A DNA stretch of 64,000 bases from Prunus persica (GCF_000346465.2 NC_034012.1:15409492-15473491), one strand, 5' to 3'; counted from the first letter of the stretch, positions 21,080 to 34,715 are shown. The notes: generated by a model from the sequence alone, not told the origin. Numbers and translations are program-made.

Positions 21080-22940
21080 CTTAGGATGTGTTTTGTTGCA
21101 AGCTAACAAAGTAGTTGCATACGACTTTTTTCAATTGAAATGACATGAAAAGAATTATCTAACACATGATCTAGAATTGGCAACCATTGTTCACACACTG
21201 AAGATATGGAGATATTATTTGTATGGGGAACGTTTTGAACTCTTTTTGGATCATAAGAGTTTGAAGTATTTATTGACTTAGAAGGAGTTGAATTTAAGAC
21301 AAAAGCGATGGATGGAATACCTGGAAGATTATGATTTTGACTTACATTATCTTCCAGGAAAGGCTAATGTGGTAACAGATGCTTTAAGTCAAAATCCTCA
21401 AGGAATTGTAGCAAGTTTGTATGATCAAAGGTGGAAGATGGTGGAGTCTCTTTACGATTTTGACCTATATATAGGTGCGCATGAGGATTGTGCATATCTA
21501 TGTAATTTGGTAACTCACCCCACTTTGATTGGAAGAATAATTGAGGCACAGGATTTGGATTCTATGTCTGAAGACATTCGAACTAAGATTACAACTAGAA
21601 AGACACAGGAAGGATGGAGTATCCTCACAAGCAGTGGATTAAGATATTTGAATAAGTTTTATGTACCAAATATTTCTGATATAAGAAATGAAGTTCTCAG
21701 AGAAAGTCATCATTCACCTATACAATTCATTCTAGAGGGACAAAGATGTATCGTGATTTTAGACGTAATTTTTGGTGGAGTAGTATGAAGGGAGGTGTAG
21801 AAATATTTGCAGCAAAATGTCTAACATGTTAGCTGGTGAAAACTGAATATCAGAAACCGTCAAGTCCATTACAGCCATTACCAGTAGTAGAATGGAAATG
21901 AGATCATATAACAATGAATTTTGTTACAGGTTTACCTAAATATCCAAAAGGACGTGATGCAATATGGATTATGGTGGATCGTTTGACCAAATCTGCACAT
22001 TTCATACAGTCAAATCAATGGATTCCACTAAAAATCTTGGAAAGCTTTACGTTAGAGATATAGTAAGATTACATGGAATTCCTATTTTGATTGTATCGGA
22101 TAGAGATTCCAAGTTTACTTCTAAAATTTGGGGAAGCTTACAGAAAGTGTTAGGTACGCAACTAAATTTGGTACCGCCTTTTATCCCCAAACTTATGGAC
22201 AATTGGAGAGAACTATTCAAATTTTAGAGGACTTGTTGAGAGCATGTATTCTAGATTTGGAGGGAAGTAGTTGGGAAGATCATTTAGTGGTAGTAGAGTT
22301 TGCCTACAACAACTATCAGTCTAGCATTCAGATACCACCTTATGAAGCTTTATATTGAAGACCTTGTCAATCACCTGTGTGTTGGACTGAAGTAGGAGAA
22401 ACTGTATTGCTAGGACCTGGTTTGGTACAAGAGACAACTGAAGGGATTAAAGTTATCAAGCAACGTCTTTTAACTACTCAAAGTTGACAAAAGAACTATG
22501 TAGACCGAAGAAGGAAAACATTAAGTATTGACGTGGGTGATTATGTATTTCTTAAACTCTCACTACTAAGTGGAGTAAAAAAAGGTTTGGGAAGACTGGA
22601 AAATTATCACCAAAGTTTGTTGGACCATTTGAAATCTTAGAAAGGATGGGTGAAGTAGCTTATAAGTCAGCATTACCACCTCAACTGTTGAATGTACCTG
22701 ATGTTTTCCTTGTTTCTATGCTTCGAAAGTATGAGCCTGATCCAACCCATTTTCTAGATTGAGGAGAGCTCAATTTAGATGAGGAACTGTCATTTGAAGA
22801 AAGACCGACTCAGATTTTGGATTCTAAGGAACAAGTGTGACGTACGAAAATAATATCATTGGTCAAAATTCTTTGGGTACATGGGAATACATTGAAAGCT
22901 ACATGGGAATTAGAAACTAAAATGTGTAAGAAGTACCCAT
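21080..22940 (+). pseudogene. B1 RNase H, integrase and chromodomain-like tail (broken)
   Basis: After the D1 insertion, [17 protein letters not shown] starts the RNase H domain ([19 protein letters not shown], then [11 protein letters not shown], a TAG, then RQKRWMEYLEDYDFDLHY). The integrase zinc finger near 21700-21840 is frameshifted and has a stop (CLTC-stop-LVK). The core follows (FVTGLPKYPKGRDAIW, SDRDSKFTS, then the GQLERTIQ glutamate region in another frame). Near 22650-22920 come VFLVSMLRKYEPDP and a chromodomain-like ILWVHGNTLKATWE segment. Several stops and frameshifts make it inactive. Domain order RT-RH-INT confirms a Ty3 element. Confidence 0.87.
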
Positions 22941-23008
22941 AAATTTTTCCCTTATTCCAGTTTTTCTTTTTAAATTTCGAGGACGAAATTTCTTTAAGGA
23001 GAGTAGAT

Positions 23009-24619
23009 TGTGAGAGTCTGTTTCTTAAATGTTCATTAAAGAAAAATAAATGTTATTATATATTCTTAAGTAATTATCTTGCTAAGAAGGAAATGTATAT
23101 TTATAATTGTTTTACGTTTATAATACCATTTCAATAGTTATGTGTATATTATTTCATTAAATATTTATATATACATATGTTCTTTTGAATAAAAAGGGTT
23201 AAATTATATATTTGTTCATTATTTCTTGGGATGCCATTAGATGGTTATTGGGTGCTTTATATACATATATATTAATAACATGGATTAACAGTTTAGACCT
23301 GGCATCCTTACATTGTTTTCTTGGAGAGAATGACTGTTTCTCTCTTATCTTAATTTGGATGCTGGATGTGGTTTTTTCCATTAAATTAGTTGATGCATTA
23401 CCATGCATTTGGACAGCTCATGCTTACAATTTGGTGAATAAGTCTATCTTAGCTTGAGGTGGAGTTTATAATTTCAATAGGTGTCACAGCCTTTGGAAAT
23501 AAATCTCCTGGCGTTGACACATATATAGCAACTTATAAAAAAGAGTGGCGACCAAGTTATCTTTTTGTATAGATAAGATAATGGGCTTTGTTATTATCCT
23601 CTCCACTGTTACCGCCATCTCACCACCTATAAATAGGAGTGTTAATGAAAGGAACATATATCATGCAACATGAGAGAGAGAGAGAGATATGATGATGATG
23701 ATGAAATCCTTGGAAGAGATTAGGACTTAACTTGTATTTTCTTAACATAGAGATATGTTTTGGAATCGAGATAGGAGTTTTTTGGTGACCTTTTACAAAG
23801 ATTGATCTAATTAAATTTTGTGAGCACTATATTATGCATGATATTATTATTTGATTATTATTGATATTGGGTGTTTAAGTGTTGTTAATTATCATCATAT
23901 TATTTTATTCATATTGACATGATCATATGTTATCGGTGATGGCTGGAATTCTTGGGTTGATAAAGAAAGTAAGAAAAAGGGGGTAATGGGAAGGATCTTT
24001 TGTGTAGTTGAGTCTAACTCTTGGCAGGTACCAGGTCTCAAGGATCTCGCAGTGCACATGGTTTTCATTGGGTGATTCGGGACTAGCGACAGAGAGTTAG
24101 ACAAGATGACTAACGAAATGGGAATTATGAGAAGATTGAAATGGGTGTTTGTTCATATAAATGGGCATTTGGGGCCAAGTGGTATAAGCATGGTATGGGA
24201 CGTGCAGGTCTGCTTGTGCAGTCATATGAATTAACAGGAGTAGATGAAGAGCATTCATTCATGCATTATTATTAATAATGTGATATTTAGCTGTGTGATT
24301 ACATGTCACTTAATTTAGTTAAATCAATCTACTGTGGTGAGGTCTCATGTCCCTACTGAGTGGTGGTTTCTCATCCCTCACCCTGTTTAATTTTTCAGAT
24401 GAATTAGTGGGCATGACAAGGACTAAATCAGTTGAGGCTGAACTAGATGAGAGTGATAGAGCTTTATTTTTTTTAATTGTAAAGTTTTAAGATTTTGGGA
24501 GCTATTTTTATAAGAAAAGTTTATTTTATGTTTCGGCTTCTTTTTATTCTATTTTACCTTTTATTTTCTCATGCACTGGGCACGGGGTTTCCACTGACCC
24601 ACGGGTCCGGGGCGTGACA
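23009..24619 (+). repeat. 3' LTR of B1
   Basis: It starts TGTGAGAGTCTG after the purine-rich AAGGAGAGTAGAT tract and ends GGCGTGACA, 1611 bp. Its right half is nearly identical to 9206-9999. AGGGT follows at 24620-24624. Confidence 0.9.
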
Positions 24620-25063
24620 AGGGTTAATCGTTTTATTCGTTCTTGGACTTAGACCTGGTTTGCATTTGAGTACCTCAATTTCCAAAATCGTTCTCATATT
24701 CCTTTAACTTCACTTTTGTTAGGACAAATGGTCCAGCCATTAATTTTGTTAACTTTTTCTGTTAAATGCAGGGGCAAAATGGTATTTTTATATTAAAACC
24801 AAAAGAATAAATAAATAATCACATCTTTAAAATAACAATAAAATCAAATCAAATAAAAAACCAACCAAAAAAAAATCGAGTTTGGGAAGAGTAGAAATCG
24901 GGATAGAGGGGGAGAGAGAGAGTTTAATTTTAATTTTTTATTCATATTTTAATCAATTTAATACAAAATGAGGAGAACTACCCCCCCTCTTCTTCTCTTT
25001 TTATTCACTACATGCCATGTAAAGAGAAGAACTAAATGAGGTTAGGTTATTAAAATTGGGTGA

Positions 25064-25281
25064 GCTAGGATTCTATTTTTTTTGGCTGGAAAAAAGAAGC
25101 CACCTGGGTTGCCAAACTAAAGGTACATCCGTGGGTAAGCTAGGATTTTATTTTTTTTTGGCTTGAAAAAAGAAGCCACCTGGGCTATAGCCCAGGTTTG
25201 CCAAACTAAAGGAAGGTCTGTGGGTGGGCTAGGATTTTATTTTTTTGGCTGGAAAAAAGAAGTAGGTTTGCCAAACTAAAG
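25064..25281 (+). repeat. Three imperfect direct repeats upstream of UGT85A copy 2
   Basis: Same three-unit block as at 10444-10661, at an offset of 14,620 bases. Confidence 0.7.
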
Positions 25282-25565
25282 ATCCGTCTCTGTTTCCACT
25301 TCAACCCATTTACAATCAAACTATTTTATGACTAAAACACTTCACATTAATGATAATTTTATTAAACTAAAACACAGTTTTATGAGTCTACTTATGGAGA
25401 AAAACTTAGTTGCAATGAGATAACACTATTTTGCTATCCTTATTTCATAAAAGTCTTTCTCCTACTTATGACTATGGTTGCAGCCTGCAATATTCTTAAA
25501 ATAATAAAAAAATAAAAAAAATAAAAAAAGTAGCTATTCTGAAGGACATTACCTCACTTTTGCTG

Positions 25566-25572
25566 TATAAAT
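25566..25572 (+). promoter_or_regulatory. TATA box of UGT85A copy 2
   Basis: TATAAAT 44 bases before the ATG, identical in context to copy 1. Confidence 0.6.
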
Positions 25573-25615
25573 ACTCTGCATTTGCAAGCACTGCAATGCA
25601 CACACAAAAGCTAAG

Positions 25616-27160
25616 ATGGATTCCAGAGAAGTAGCAACTAAGCCACACGCTGTTTGCATTCCATTCCCTTATCAAAGCCATATAAAGGCAATGCTTAAAT
25701 TTGCAAAGCTCCTCCACCACAGAGGTTTTCATATAACCTTTGTTAACACAGAGTTCAATCACAAGCGCTTTCTTAAATCTCAAGGACCCAATTCCCTTGT
25801 TGGCTTGCCTGATTTTCAATTCGATGCCTTCCCGGATAGCCTTCCGGATTCAGATGAAGATGCCACACCAGATGCCACCTTGCTTTGTGAATCCATCAGA
25901 AAAAAAAAATTCTTGGCTCCCTTTCATGCCCTCCTTGCAAAACTCAACAATGATGCCATATCAACATCCCACAATCCTCCTGTGACTTGCATAGTTTCAG
26001 ATGGTTTCATGTCCGCGTTCACAATCACAGCTGCTGAAGAAATCGGAGTCCCTATAGCGCTGTTCTACACTATAGCTGCCTGCAGCTTCATGGGATTTAA
26101 ACAACTTCGCGCTGTGGTCGAAAAAGGACTTTTTCCACTCAAAGGTGAATAACTACGAATTAAAAGCAATTGTTGTTTCTAAACATGCAAATGAAATGTT
26201 TCTTCAATTGAATTTCATTTGTCTATTGCAGATGAGAGCTGTTTCAAAAATGGCTATCTGGACACCGTAATAGATTGGATCCCAGGAATGAGAGATATCC
26301 GTTTAAGGGATCTCCCGACCTTCGCGCGAAACACAAATCTGGATGACACCGGATTTAACTTCATCATGGAAGAAACCGAAAGAGCTCATGAAGCTTCAGC
26401 AGTTGTTCTTCATACTTTTCATGCCTTGGAGACAGATGTTTTGGAAGCTCTCTCATCTATGCTTCCCCATGTGTACACCGTTGGCCCTCTTCAATTGCAT
26501 CTCAATCAGATACCAGAGCACCCTTTGAAAATGGGATACAGTCCATGGAAAGAAGAAACTGAATGCCTCGAGTGGCTAAACACCAAGGCACCAAACTCAG
26601 TTGTCTATGTGAATTTCGGCAGTGTAGCAGTCGTGACACCAGAACAGCTTGTGGAGTTTGGGTGGGGACTTGCAAATAGCAAGCTTCCATTCTTTTGGGT
26701 AATTAGACCTGATCTAGTTGTTGGAGAATCAGCTATTTTGCCGCCTGAGTTTGTGGCTGAAACTAAGGAAAGAAGTCTAATAGCTGGGTGGTGCCCACAA
26801 GAGCAAGTCCTCAACCACCCCTCAGTTGGAGGATTTTTAATGCACAGCGGTTGGAATTCAACAGTTGAGAGCCTTACTGCAGGAGTTCCTATGCTCTGTT
26901 GGCCATTCTTCGGGGACCAGCAAATGGACTGTCGCTATACTTGCAATGAATGGGGAATTGGCATGGAGATTAGTGATGATGCGAAGAGGGAAGAGGTAGA
27001 GAAGCTTATCAAAGAGTTAATGGAGGGAGAGAAGGGTAAGAAGATGAAAAATAAGGTCATGGAGTGGAAGAAACTTGCAGAAGAAGCTACTGGTCCACAT
27101 GGTTCTTCATCCACAAACTTAGACAATTTAGTGAATCAAGTGCTATTGAGAAAAAGTTAA
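25616..27160 (+). CDS. UGT85A: UGT85A-type UDP-glucosyltransferase, copy 2 (2 exons)
   Basis: Exons 25616-26144 and 26232-27160 with the same 87-bp intron; the predicted 485-residue protein is identical to copy 1, and I saw no base difference in the coding part. His22, Asp129 and the PSPG box (363-406) are intact, so it should be an active cytosolic glucosyltransferase. It lies 997 bases after a family-B 3' LTR, and about 900 bases before a second, broken UGT (28065). Upstream bases differ from copy 1 only rarely (for example C/T at 10035 versus 24655). The acceptor is unknown. An assembly that duplicated one locus would also give identical copies, but the different surrounding insertions speak against this. 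Confidence 0.92.
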
Positions 27161-28064
27161 GATGTTTCCATAAGAATATTGATGTTATTAATTATCATTT
27201 CCATTGCCATTGTCTCAAATAATCAACTATCTGGCAATATATATGTACTACTGGTCTGTAACCATGATGCGTACTATATCTAGAATTTTATTCTAATTAA
27301 GGTTTTACTACGCTTCAGGCCTTCAACTCTAAAGTCTTTATCATTTTTCAGGCAATTGTGCACTAACCATGATGCATTATATTAATAATATTTTAAATCA
27401 ATAGATTAAAAATATAAAGCTATACCTTTTTCCACAAATACCCCCGAGCTTAACGGGTTAACGGGTATTCGTGAATTGACACGACACGACACGATAGCTT
27501 AACGGGTGACTAACGGATCAATACGATATCAACATGACACCATAACCCATGCCTGAATACTGAATTTTTCGTGCGAATTCATGTCGTATTAATGGATCGT
27601 GCACAATATTGTCTCCTCTAAACTTAGATACTTTAGTCGATTTAAGAAAAAACTAGATGTTATCCATAACCATATCTCTATTATCACTGTTGATATCTCT
27701 ATTATTACTCCATATAGCGTCCTTATTCGTGTATGATGTCATACGGAGCCTAATAACATGTTTTCTTGTTTTGTTCTAAAAAAGTTTTTTGAAAGAAGTA
27801 GAGACCAGTAAATGAAATTAAAAAAAATTAAACCTCCAATAAATATGGCCATGGAAACATGGTCTAACGCTAAATATAAAATAAAATAAGGGCAACTAAA
27901 CTTGCCATGGCCACAGACATAGTGGCTTAATAGTAAGTAAATAAAATTAACTTTGGATAAACTGTGGTGAGGGAGTTGGAATAGTACACATTGAAAAGTA
28001 TCTCAGTTTTGCTTTATAAATAATCTGCATTTGCAAGCACTGCAATGCACACACAAAATCTCAG
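27161..28064 (+). other. Spacer between UGT85A copy 2 and the broken UGT psi2
   Basis: No gene. It includes a GACACGACACGACACGA run near 27478 of the kind seen in old plant repeats. Its last 60 bases are a UGT-type promoter (TTTGCTTTATAAATAATCTGC) just before the broken gene at 28065. In copy 3 the part after about 42697 is replaced by a short duplication. Confidence 0.6.
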
Positions 28065-28326
28065 ATGGATTCCACAGAAGTAGCTACTAAGCCACATGCT
28101 GTTTGCATTCCATTCCCTGCTCAAAGCCATATAAAGGCAATGCTTAAATTTGCAAAGCTCCTCCACCATAGAGGTTTTCATATAACCTTTGTTAACACAC
28201 AGTTCAATCACAAGCGCTTTCTTAAAACTCTAGGATCCAATTCCCTCGATGGCTTGCCTGATTTTCAATTTGAAGCCATCCCGGATAGCCTTCCAGATTC
28301 AAATGAAGACACCACACAAGATGTCG
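28065..28326 (+). pseudogene. UGT85A-like pseudogene psi2, N-terminal fragment
   Basis: The first 87 codons resemble the intact genes ([49 protein letters not shown]) but are clearly a different paralogue. UGT similarity stops after EDTTQDV, where other copies continue TLLCES. From 28327 unrelated AT-rich DNA follows, with a stop at 28418. It keeps a TATA-type promoter at about 28013. The frame lacks both the PSPG box and Asp129, so it cannot encode an active enzyme. Confidence 0.88.
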
Positions 28327-29225
28327 TTAAAAAAATAAAGTTAGACCATTTTCAACAAAGAAATTATGTGGAAGTTTCTTTAAAACCTTGTATAATTATG
28401 TTGGAGATATTGACCTGATGATAAAGCATAATCTCTCATTAATACTTGAATGCTTAATCTGAAAGAAAGAAAAGAAAAGAAACAAGAAAACACAGACAAG
28501 GTTAAAGAAAAGACAAAATCCAAAAGCTTACTTTGTTTCCTCGTCTTTCCAAATCCAAATCCAAATCCAAACGCCACTCAAATCAGTTAGGAAGTTTCTG
28601 ATTGTTTATTTCATTTCATACTAGATACAAAGATAACAACAGCTTGAGTAAAAAAGAACAAAATTGATATTTTAAATTAGATGCTCCATTTCAAACCATA
28701 GACACTCCTCTAACGTGAGCTTGATGATTAGGGACAAAACCACATGAATGTTATTTCACCATAATGTTCGTTTTAGTCATTGTACACAACTCACAACACT
28801 TTCACACAAAAAATTATTATTGTACCAACATCACTTTTAATAAAAAGTTGTCAAAAGACAAACTGCTTTCTTTCACAACTGATTTCTCTCACAGCAAATC
28901 TGACTGTAATTATTTTCACATCACAACAATGCCAAACTAGCTTCGTTTTAGATCCTTATTTCAATTCCTACTTGGTTTAGGATTCCTATTTTAATCTTAT
29001 TTCCTACCCACTATAAATAAGGCTTTTAGGAAGTCACATTATTATTTGTGGCTAGAGAGTGTCTATGAGTGTGGTTACGAACCAAATTACAAGTGAGTGT
29101 GAGGAATTGGTAACAATTCACTATAGAAATACAAGAGAAAAAATAATTTCAAACACTCCGAAGTTTTCTTTCTACTAACTAGCCAGGTGATGTTGAGGGA
29201 TTAAGCCTTCTTCAATTATACACCA
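28327..29225 (+). other. Insertion within psi2, possibly a degenerate LTR
   Basis: Unrelated AT-rich DNA of about 900 bp separates UGT-like fragments. TTGGAGATATTGACCTGATG near 28400 resembles the start of a Copia-type LTR. ACTATAAATAAGG at about 29010 followed by a leader-like stretch resembles an LTR promoter. No open frame has a recognisable product. The same insertion is in copy 3 (42957-43860), so it predates the duplication. A solo LTR is an inference; the ends are not defined. Confidence 0.4.
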
Positions 29226-29739
29226 AGCGAAGAAGAACCATTGCTAAATGGAACAAGGAAATTACATAATATTACAAATGAACTAAGCTCTAGTGATCTC
29301 CATGTGCCCAAAAATCAAACCCGATCCAATGCATCTTCGTGGTTTAATGAATATGGCGCTTTGCTTGAAAAAGGACTTGCACACTCAAATATCTTTTATA
29401 TGCAAAGAGCTTTCATTGAGGGATTACTTAAATAAGTTATTTGGGGGAATAAGGCCATGGAGTGGAAAACAATTTGAATCTTTATTCTGATTGCTTGATA
29501 TAACGTTTAATTGGTTTAATTGTGAAAAATACTGTATACCCACTAAAATATCATTTACTTGTTTGTTTGTTCTGGGCATTAAATTCTGTTGGGTATCTTT
29601 GTTTTTAACGTAGGCTTTCCCTTCAATTTATTTGATTCCTACAAGGAAAACTTTTGCAGAAGAAGCTACTGGTCCACATGGTTCTTCATCCACAAACTTA
29701 GACAATTTAGTGAAGCAAGTGCTATTGAGAAAAAGTTAA
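29226..29739 (+). pseudogene. UGT85A-like pseudogene psi2, later fragments
   Basis: Scattered pieces in UGT order: GCTTGAAAAAGGACTTGC near 29360 resembles the end of exon 1 (EKGLFPLK), AAGGCCATGGAGTGGAAAAC at 29453 is the MEWK region near the C-terminus, and 29655-29739 is the last 28 codons (AEEATGPHGSSSTNLDNLV) with the stop. Most of exon 2, including the PSPG box, is missing. The final piece and the DNA after it are nearly identical to the end of the intact genes and to the 3' flank of copy 1. Confidence 0.75.
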
Positions 29740-30216
29740 GATGTTTCCATAAGAATATTGATGTTATTAATTATCATTTCCATTGCCATTGTCTCAAATA
29801 ATCAACTATCTGGCAATATATATGTACTACTGGTCTGTAACCATGATGCATACCATATCTAGAATTTTATTCTGATTAAGGTTTCACTACGCTTCAGGCC
29901 TTCAACTCTAAAATCTTATTGGAGAATCGGTTAATATTTAATTATTTTTTTATACGTATTTCCTTTTTACTGTGTTCTATACATATTTAATTTGATTACT
30001 ACTCTCAAGGAAGATTATCCTTAAGTCTTATATTCAACAAATTACTATTCATGTGTCAGTTGGTTTACATTTATTATATTAAATCAATACTCACCAATTC
30101 TTTAAAGTGTGAGATAATTAGTCACAAATAATGGTGACTAGTAACCAAAGTCATTGACCACCATTCAAATGTCACCAAAACTGTTTTGTTGCTATAAAAA
30201 TGTGACTAATGCTTTC
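29740..30216 (+). other. 3' flank of psi2
   Basis: No gene. Matches 12541-13016 after copy 1 closely, including GATTAAGGTTTCACTACGC and the sequence up to the start of the family-C repeat. Confidence 0.7.
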
Positions 30217-32634
30217 TATTTTGTCGCCGGATCAAGGCCGTGAAGTTCTGGGTTAAACCGTGAGTTTTTGACGCCGATTCCGACCACTTGCCGTCCGAAT
30301 TGGACTTGGGTGTAGTTGAATAAAATATTCCACTCGTCGAGTAGAACCTGTAGCCGGGAGGGTGGCTTGTAGTTTGGAGATTTTCCGGTGAAGCTTTATC
30401 GCTTTGGACACCTGCGCATGTGACGGCGCGTGGGCACTGTAGCATAGGGGCATTATTATCCCAATGTGATCTCCTGGTTGTCATGAGTACGTAGGAATTT
30501 GCGGATCTCAATTCGGATGTCGTTCGACTATCGAACGGATTTTCGCATAGTGTGCGTTATCCGGGTTCGATAGGTTCTGACCGTTGGATCATTTCCCAAT
30601 TAAATTATGTTGTTCTAGGTATTCCTAGGATCGTGTAGGACTTCACAGATCATGAATCGGAGCTCGGATGTTCCAATTCAATAACTTAAAGTTTGCGTTT
30701 TATATTAACCGTCCGATCGTGCGATCGTAAACGATCTAACCGTCCGTTTCGGACCAAACTTGCGAGACGGGTATCTTAGACCTTGTGGAACCTTTAGGAA
30801 CTTACGGATTGTAAAACGGAGGTCGTGGGTCCCATGGACCCGGTTGACCTGAATTTGGAAGTTTGACCGCCGGTTGACTGAGTGTCTCCCGAAGTTGTTC
30901 CATCGTCCAAATTGAGTAGTTGGACCTTAGAATGTCTCATTCCTAGTACACTTACTAGAAACCTAGGAAATTAGGATATTTAATTCAAAGTACTCGTTTG
31001 AAACGCTTCGTATTAATCTTGTGTACGTATTCTGAATTAGGTACTCCGACCACGCATACGCAGCAGGCGGGACCCTCTCAGGGTCAAGTAGCGTGGGATT
31101 ACTTGTGAGTGGACTTTGTTTTCAAATCTTATGCATGGTTTTATTGATGAAAGATTTATGCATAATGTTTTTAATGATTTATTGAATATATTATATTCAT
31201 GGGTTGAATTTGATGTCTGTATAGCGCTTTGTCAATATATTGTGGGTTTGGCATTGTTGGGTATTGAAAGTATATTTTATATGGATTTTGAGAAATATTA
31301 TGCATGATGTTTTAAACGGTATTTTGGATATATTATTTATGAAATTGTTGAAAGTGATATTTTTATGAGGCATTGAAAATATATTTTGGGTTTTGACATA
31401 TTTGAGTATCTTGAGTATGAATATATGGATTTTGAGGATTTCTATATATATTTGGCTATGTGTGAGGTACTGGGGTTGTTGAGATGAGATTGTGGAAAGT
31501 GGTGAGTATAGAATGTCAGTTTGGTGTGCTATAAGCACTACCCTATGTACCTCCCCTGATTTGGAACTTGGATACGGAGACTTGAGATACTTGGAATTGT
31601 CGGAACCCGGGGCATCCTTGACGGGATGTTGCTGTAGGCCCTTGATTGGGTAGTCTGCGCGCGTAGGACTGATCACAGACGTACGAATTTTGAGGTTATC
31701 GACGGTACGTACTGGCTGAGAGTTGGTCCCCCAGTTGGATGGCTCGTTCCCTAATCACATGGTGGATTGAGGACTCTTCATGAGGACTCTGCCAGGGTGA
31801 CTAGTCAAACAATCCCCCGGTTGGATTGTTTCCCGGTACAACTAGGTGATGGTCATATTTATAATATATATATATATATATCTCTTATATTATATATTTA
31901 TATATATCTATTCATTCATTCTTGTTTCTCGGTGTGGATACTTCCTTGCCGGTCGTACCAATGGGTACGCTTTCGAGAGTTTAGTTGTGAGATTTATAAG
32001 TTTTGGATGGTGGGTTTTATAAAGTGTTCTTTATGGATTTCGGACTTCGTATCTGGTATTGATTTGTTTTGATATATATATATATTATATATATATATAT
32101 ACTTGAGTATGTGGTTTTGCGATGCATGGGATTTCTTGCATGGTTTTCTAAACAGTGGGGTTATATTATGTTGGTTTACACTGAACTGAATTTATTTTTT
32201 TCTATTCACAATTTTCTATTTTGCGCCCCCCAGCCAGTAGTTGACTGAGCTCCGCAGCAGAGCCGGATCATGAGCTTCCGAGCCTTGAGTCTTCGTAGGA
32301 CTCTTTCTTCATGTTTTTCCCTTTGAACTCTGTTTTGTTGAAATTGAAGTTCTTAGTCATGCTCTGTTATCGCCCCTGTTAGGGTTTGATTTGTGAGGCT
32401 GGAGGCCATTTTGTTGTAAATTGTTTATTCGCTTTAAAGCATGCTGCTGGTTGGGATTATTCTATGTTTATGCAGGTTGAATTTTTATTGGGTTTGTTCA
32501 ATTTACAGGGGAGACTCTGCCAAAATTTTGGTAGAGAGTCTGGGTTTTTAGTAAGTGGGCCCGACATCGGGATGATGTCGGAACAAAGACGGGATTCGCC
32601 CTGGTTTCCGGGAATTCCGAGGCGGGTCCTGTCA
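30217..32634 (+). repeat. Family-C LTR-like repeat, copy C2
   Basis: A few percent different from C1 by eye, with a complete right end GGCGGGTCCTGTCA at 32634. The left end is truncated at the same place as C1, so truncation predates the duplication. No protein-coding region was recognised. Confidence 0.75.
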
Positions 32635-33048
32635 GTGTATTCATAGCTGAATTTCTATCTTGTATAAAAGAAAACTACTGCAATTATTATTATCCAAGTG
32701 AATGAAATCAGAGGAAAATTCCAGATTTACTTTTCTTTCTAATTTTCTGAGCTAACGTTCTCAACATCCAAACACACACAGTTCCAGATTTCTCGTCAGA
32801 AATTTCTTCAAAATCTTATCAATTAACATTTTCCAAAAAGTTTACTAATTATACATATAACCGATTTTCTTCTGTTTCTTTTTCCTTTATAGCGAACGAA
32901 GGCAATTTGTACTAGGGCCCCTTCTAGCACTGAGAACAAAAACAAACTCATACCAAATTGTTAATTAGTTCATTACAAATCTTGTTCAAAGATACGGGTC
33001 ATTAATTTTAGGAATTCTTATGATTTTTACGATAATACAAACAAGGGT
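32635..33048 (+). other. Spacer between C2 and B2, with the left target duplication
   Basis: About 410 bp of AT-rich DNA without a gene, ending AGGGT (33044-33048), the left target duplication of B2. The equivalent segment is deleted left of B1. Confidence 0.75.
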
Positions 33049-34700
33049 TGTGAGAGTCCGTTTCTTAAATGTTGGCTATAGAAAAATAAATGATATTATA
33101 TATTCTTGGTAAGAAGGAAACGTATATTTATAATTGTTTTACGTATATAATACAACTTCAATATTTATATGTATATTATTTCATTAAATATTTATATGTA
33201 TATTATATTTATATATACATATGTTCTTTTGAATAAAAAGGGTTAAATTATATATTTGTTCATTGTTTCTTGAGATGCCATTAGATGGTTATTGGATGCT
33301 TTATATACATATATATTAATAACATGGATTAAGAGTTTAGACGTGGCATCCTTACATTGTTTTCTTGGAGAGAAAGACTATTTCTCTCTTATCTTAATTA
33401 GGATGCCGGATGTGGCTTTTTCCATTAAATTAGTTGATGCATTACCATGCATTTGCACAGCTCATGCTTACAATTTGGTGAGTAAGCTTTATCTTAGCTT
33501 CAATAGGTGTCACAGCCTTTGGAAATAAATCTCCTAGCGTTGACACATAGCAACTTATAAAATAGAGTGGCAACCAAGTTATCTTTTCGTATAAATAAGA
33601 TAATGTCCTTTGTTATTATCCTCTCCATTGTTACGCCATCTCACCACCAATAAATAGAAGTTTTAATGGAAGGAAGAGATATCAGGCAAAGGGTAAAGAG
33701 AGAGGGAGAGAGAGATGATGATGATGAAATTCTTAGAAGAGATATAGGTATGATGATGAAATTCTTAGAAGAGATATAGGACTTAGCTTGTATTTTCTTA
33801 ACTTGGAGAAATGCTTTGGAGTCGAGGTAGGAGTTTCTTGGTGACCTTTTATAAAGATTGATTTTCTTGGTGACCTTTTATAAAGATTGATCTAATTAAA
33901 TTTCGTGAGCACTATATCATGCATGATATTATTATTTGATTATTATTGATATTGGGTGTTTAAGTGTTGTTAATTATCATATTATTTTATTAATATTGAC
34001 ATGATCATATGTTATCGGTAATGGCTGGAATTCTTGGGTTGATAAAGAAAGTATGGAAAATGGGGTAATAGGAAGGATCTTTTGTGTAGTTGAGTCTAAC
34101 TCTTGGCAGGTACCAGGTCTCAGGGATCCCGCAGCGCACATGGTTTTTATTGGGTGATTCAGGACTGGCGACAGGGAGTTAGACAAGATGACTAACGAAA
34201 GGGGAATTATGGGATGATTGAAATGGGTGTTAGTTCATACAAATGGGCATTCGGGACCAAGTGGTATAAGCATGGTATGGGACGTGCAAATCTGCTTGTC
34301 CAGTTATATGAATTAACAAGAGTAGATGAAGAGCATTCATTCATGCATTATTATTAATAATGTGATATTTGGCTGTGTGATTGCATGTCACTTAATTTAG
34401 TTATATCAATCTACTGCGGTAAGGTCTCATGTCCCTACTGAGCGGTGGTTGTTCATTCCTCACTCTGTTTAATTTTTCAGATGAATTAGTAGGCAAGACA
34501 AAGACTAAACCAGTTGAGGCTGAATTAGATGAGAGTGATAGAGCTTTATTTTTTTAATTTTAAAGTTGTAAGATTTTGGGAGCTATTTTTATAAGAAAAG
34601 TTTATTTTATGTTTCAACTTCCTGTTATTCTATTTTACTTTTTATTTTCTCATGCATTGGGCACGGGGTTTCCACTGACCCCCAGATCCGAGGCGTGACA
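33049..34700 (+). repeat. 5' LTR of B2 (1652 bp)
   Basis: Complete from TGTGAGAGTCCG to GAGGCGTGACA. Contains short tandem duplications near 33720-33780 and 33835-33890 (the segment TTCTTGGTGACCTTTTATAA occurs twice). Confidence 0.9.
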
Positions 34701-34703
34701 GAA

Positions 34704-34715
34704 TGGTATAAGAGC
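34704..34715 (+). other. Primer-binding site of B2
   Basis: TGGTATAAGAGC, the same one-mismatch initiator-Met site as in B1. Confidence 0.75.

Larger units (their letters stand above)
15410..24619 (+). mobile_element. Defective family-B Ty3 element B1, carrying a nested solo LTR
   Basis: Order: 5' LTR (15410-16956, missing about its first 90 bases), PBS, gag remnant, protease, RT start, nested D1 solo LTR (18195-21074), RNase H, integrase, chromodomain-like tail, 3' LTR (23009-24619). The RT catalytic core is deleted at the same point as in B2, and both copies share the internal TAG before KELNLRQK. The target duplication survives only on the right (AGGGT, 24620-24624). The tail after the integrase (FLVSMLRKYEPDP, then a VKILWVHG...ATWE block) is like chromovirus elements (Tekay/Del type). 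It cannot move on its own. Confidence 0.88.
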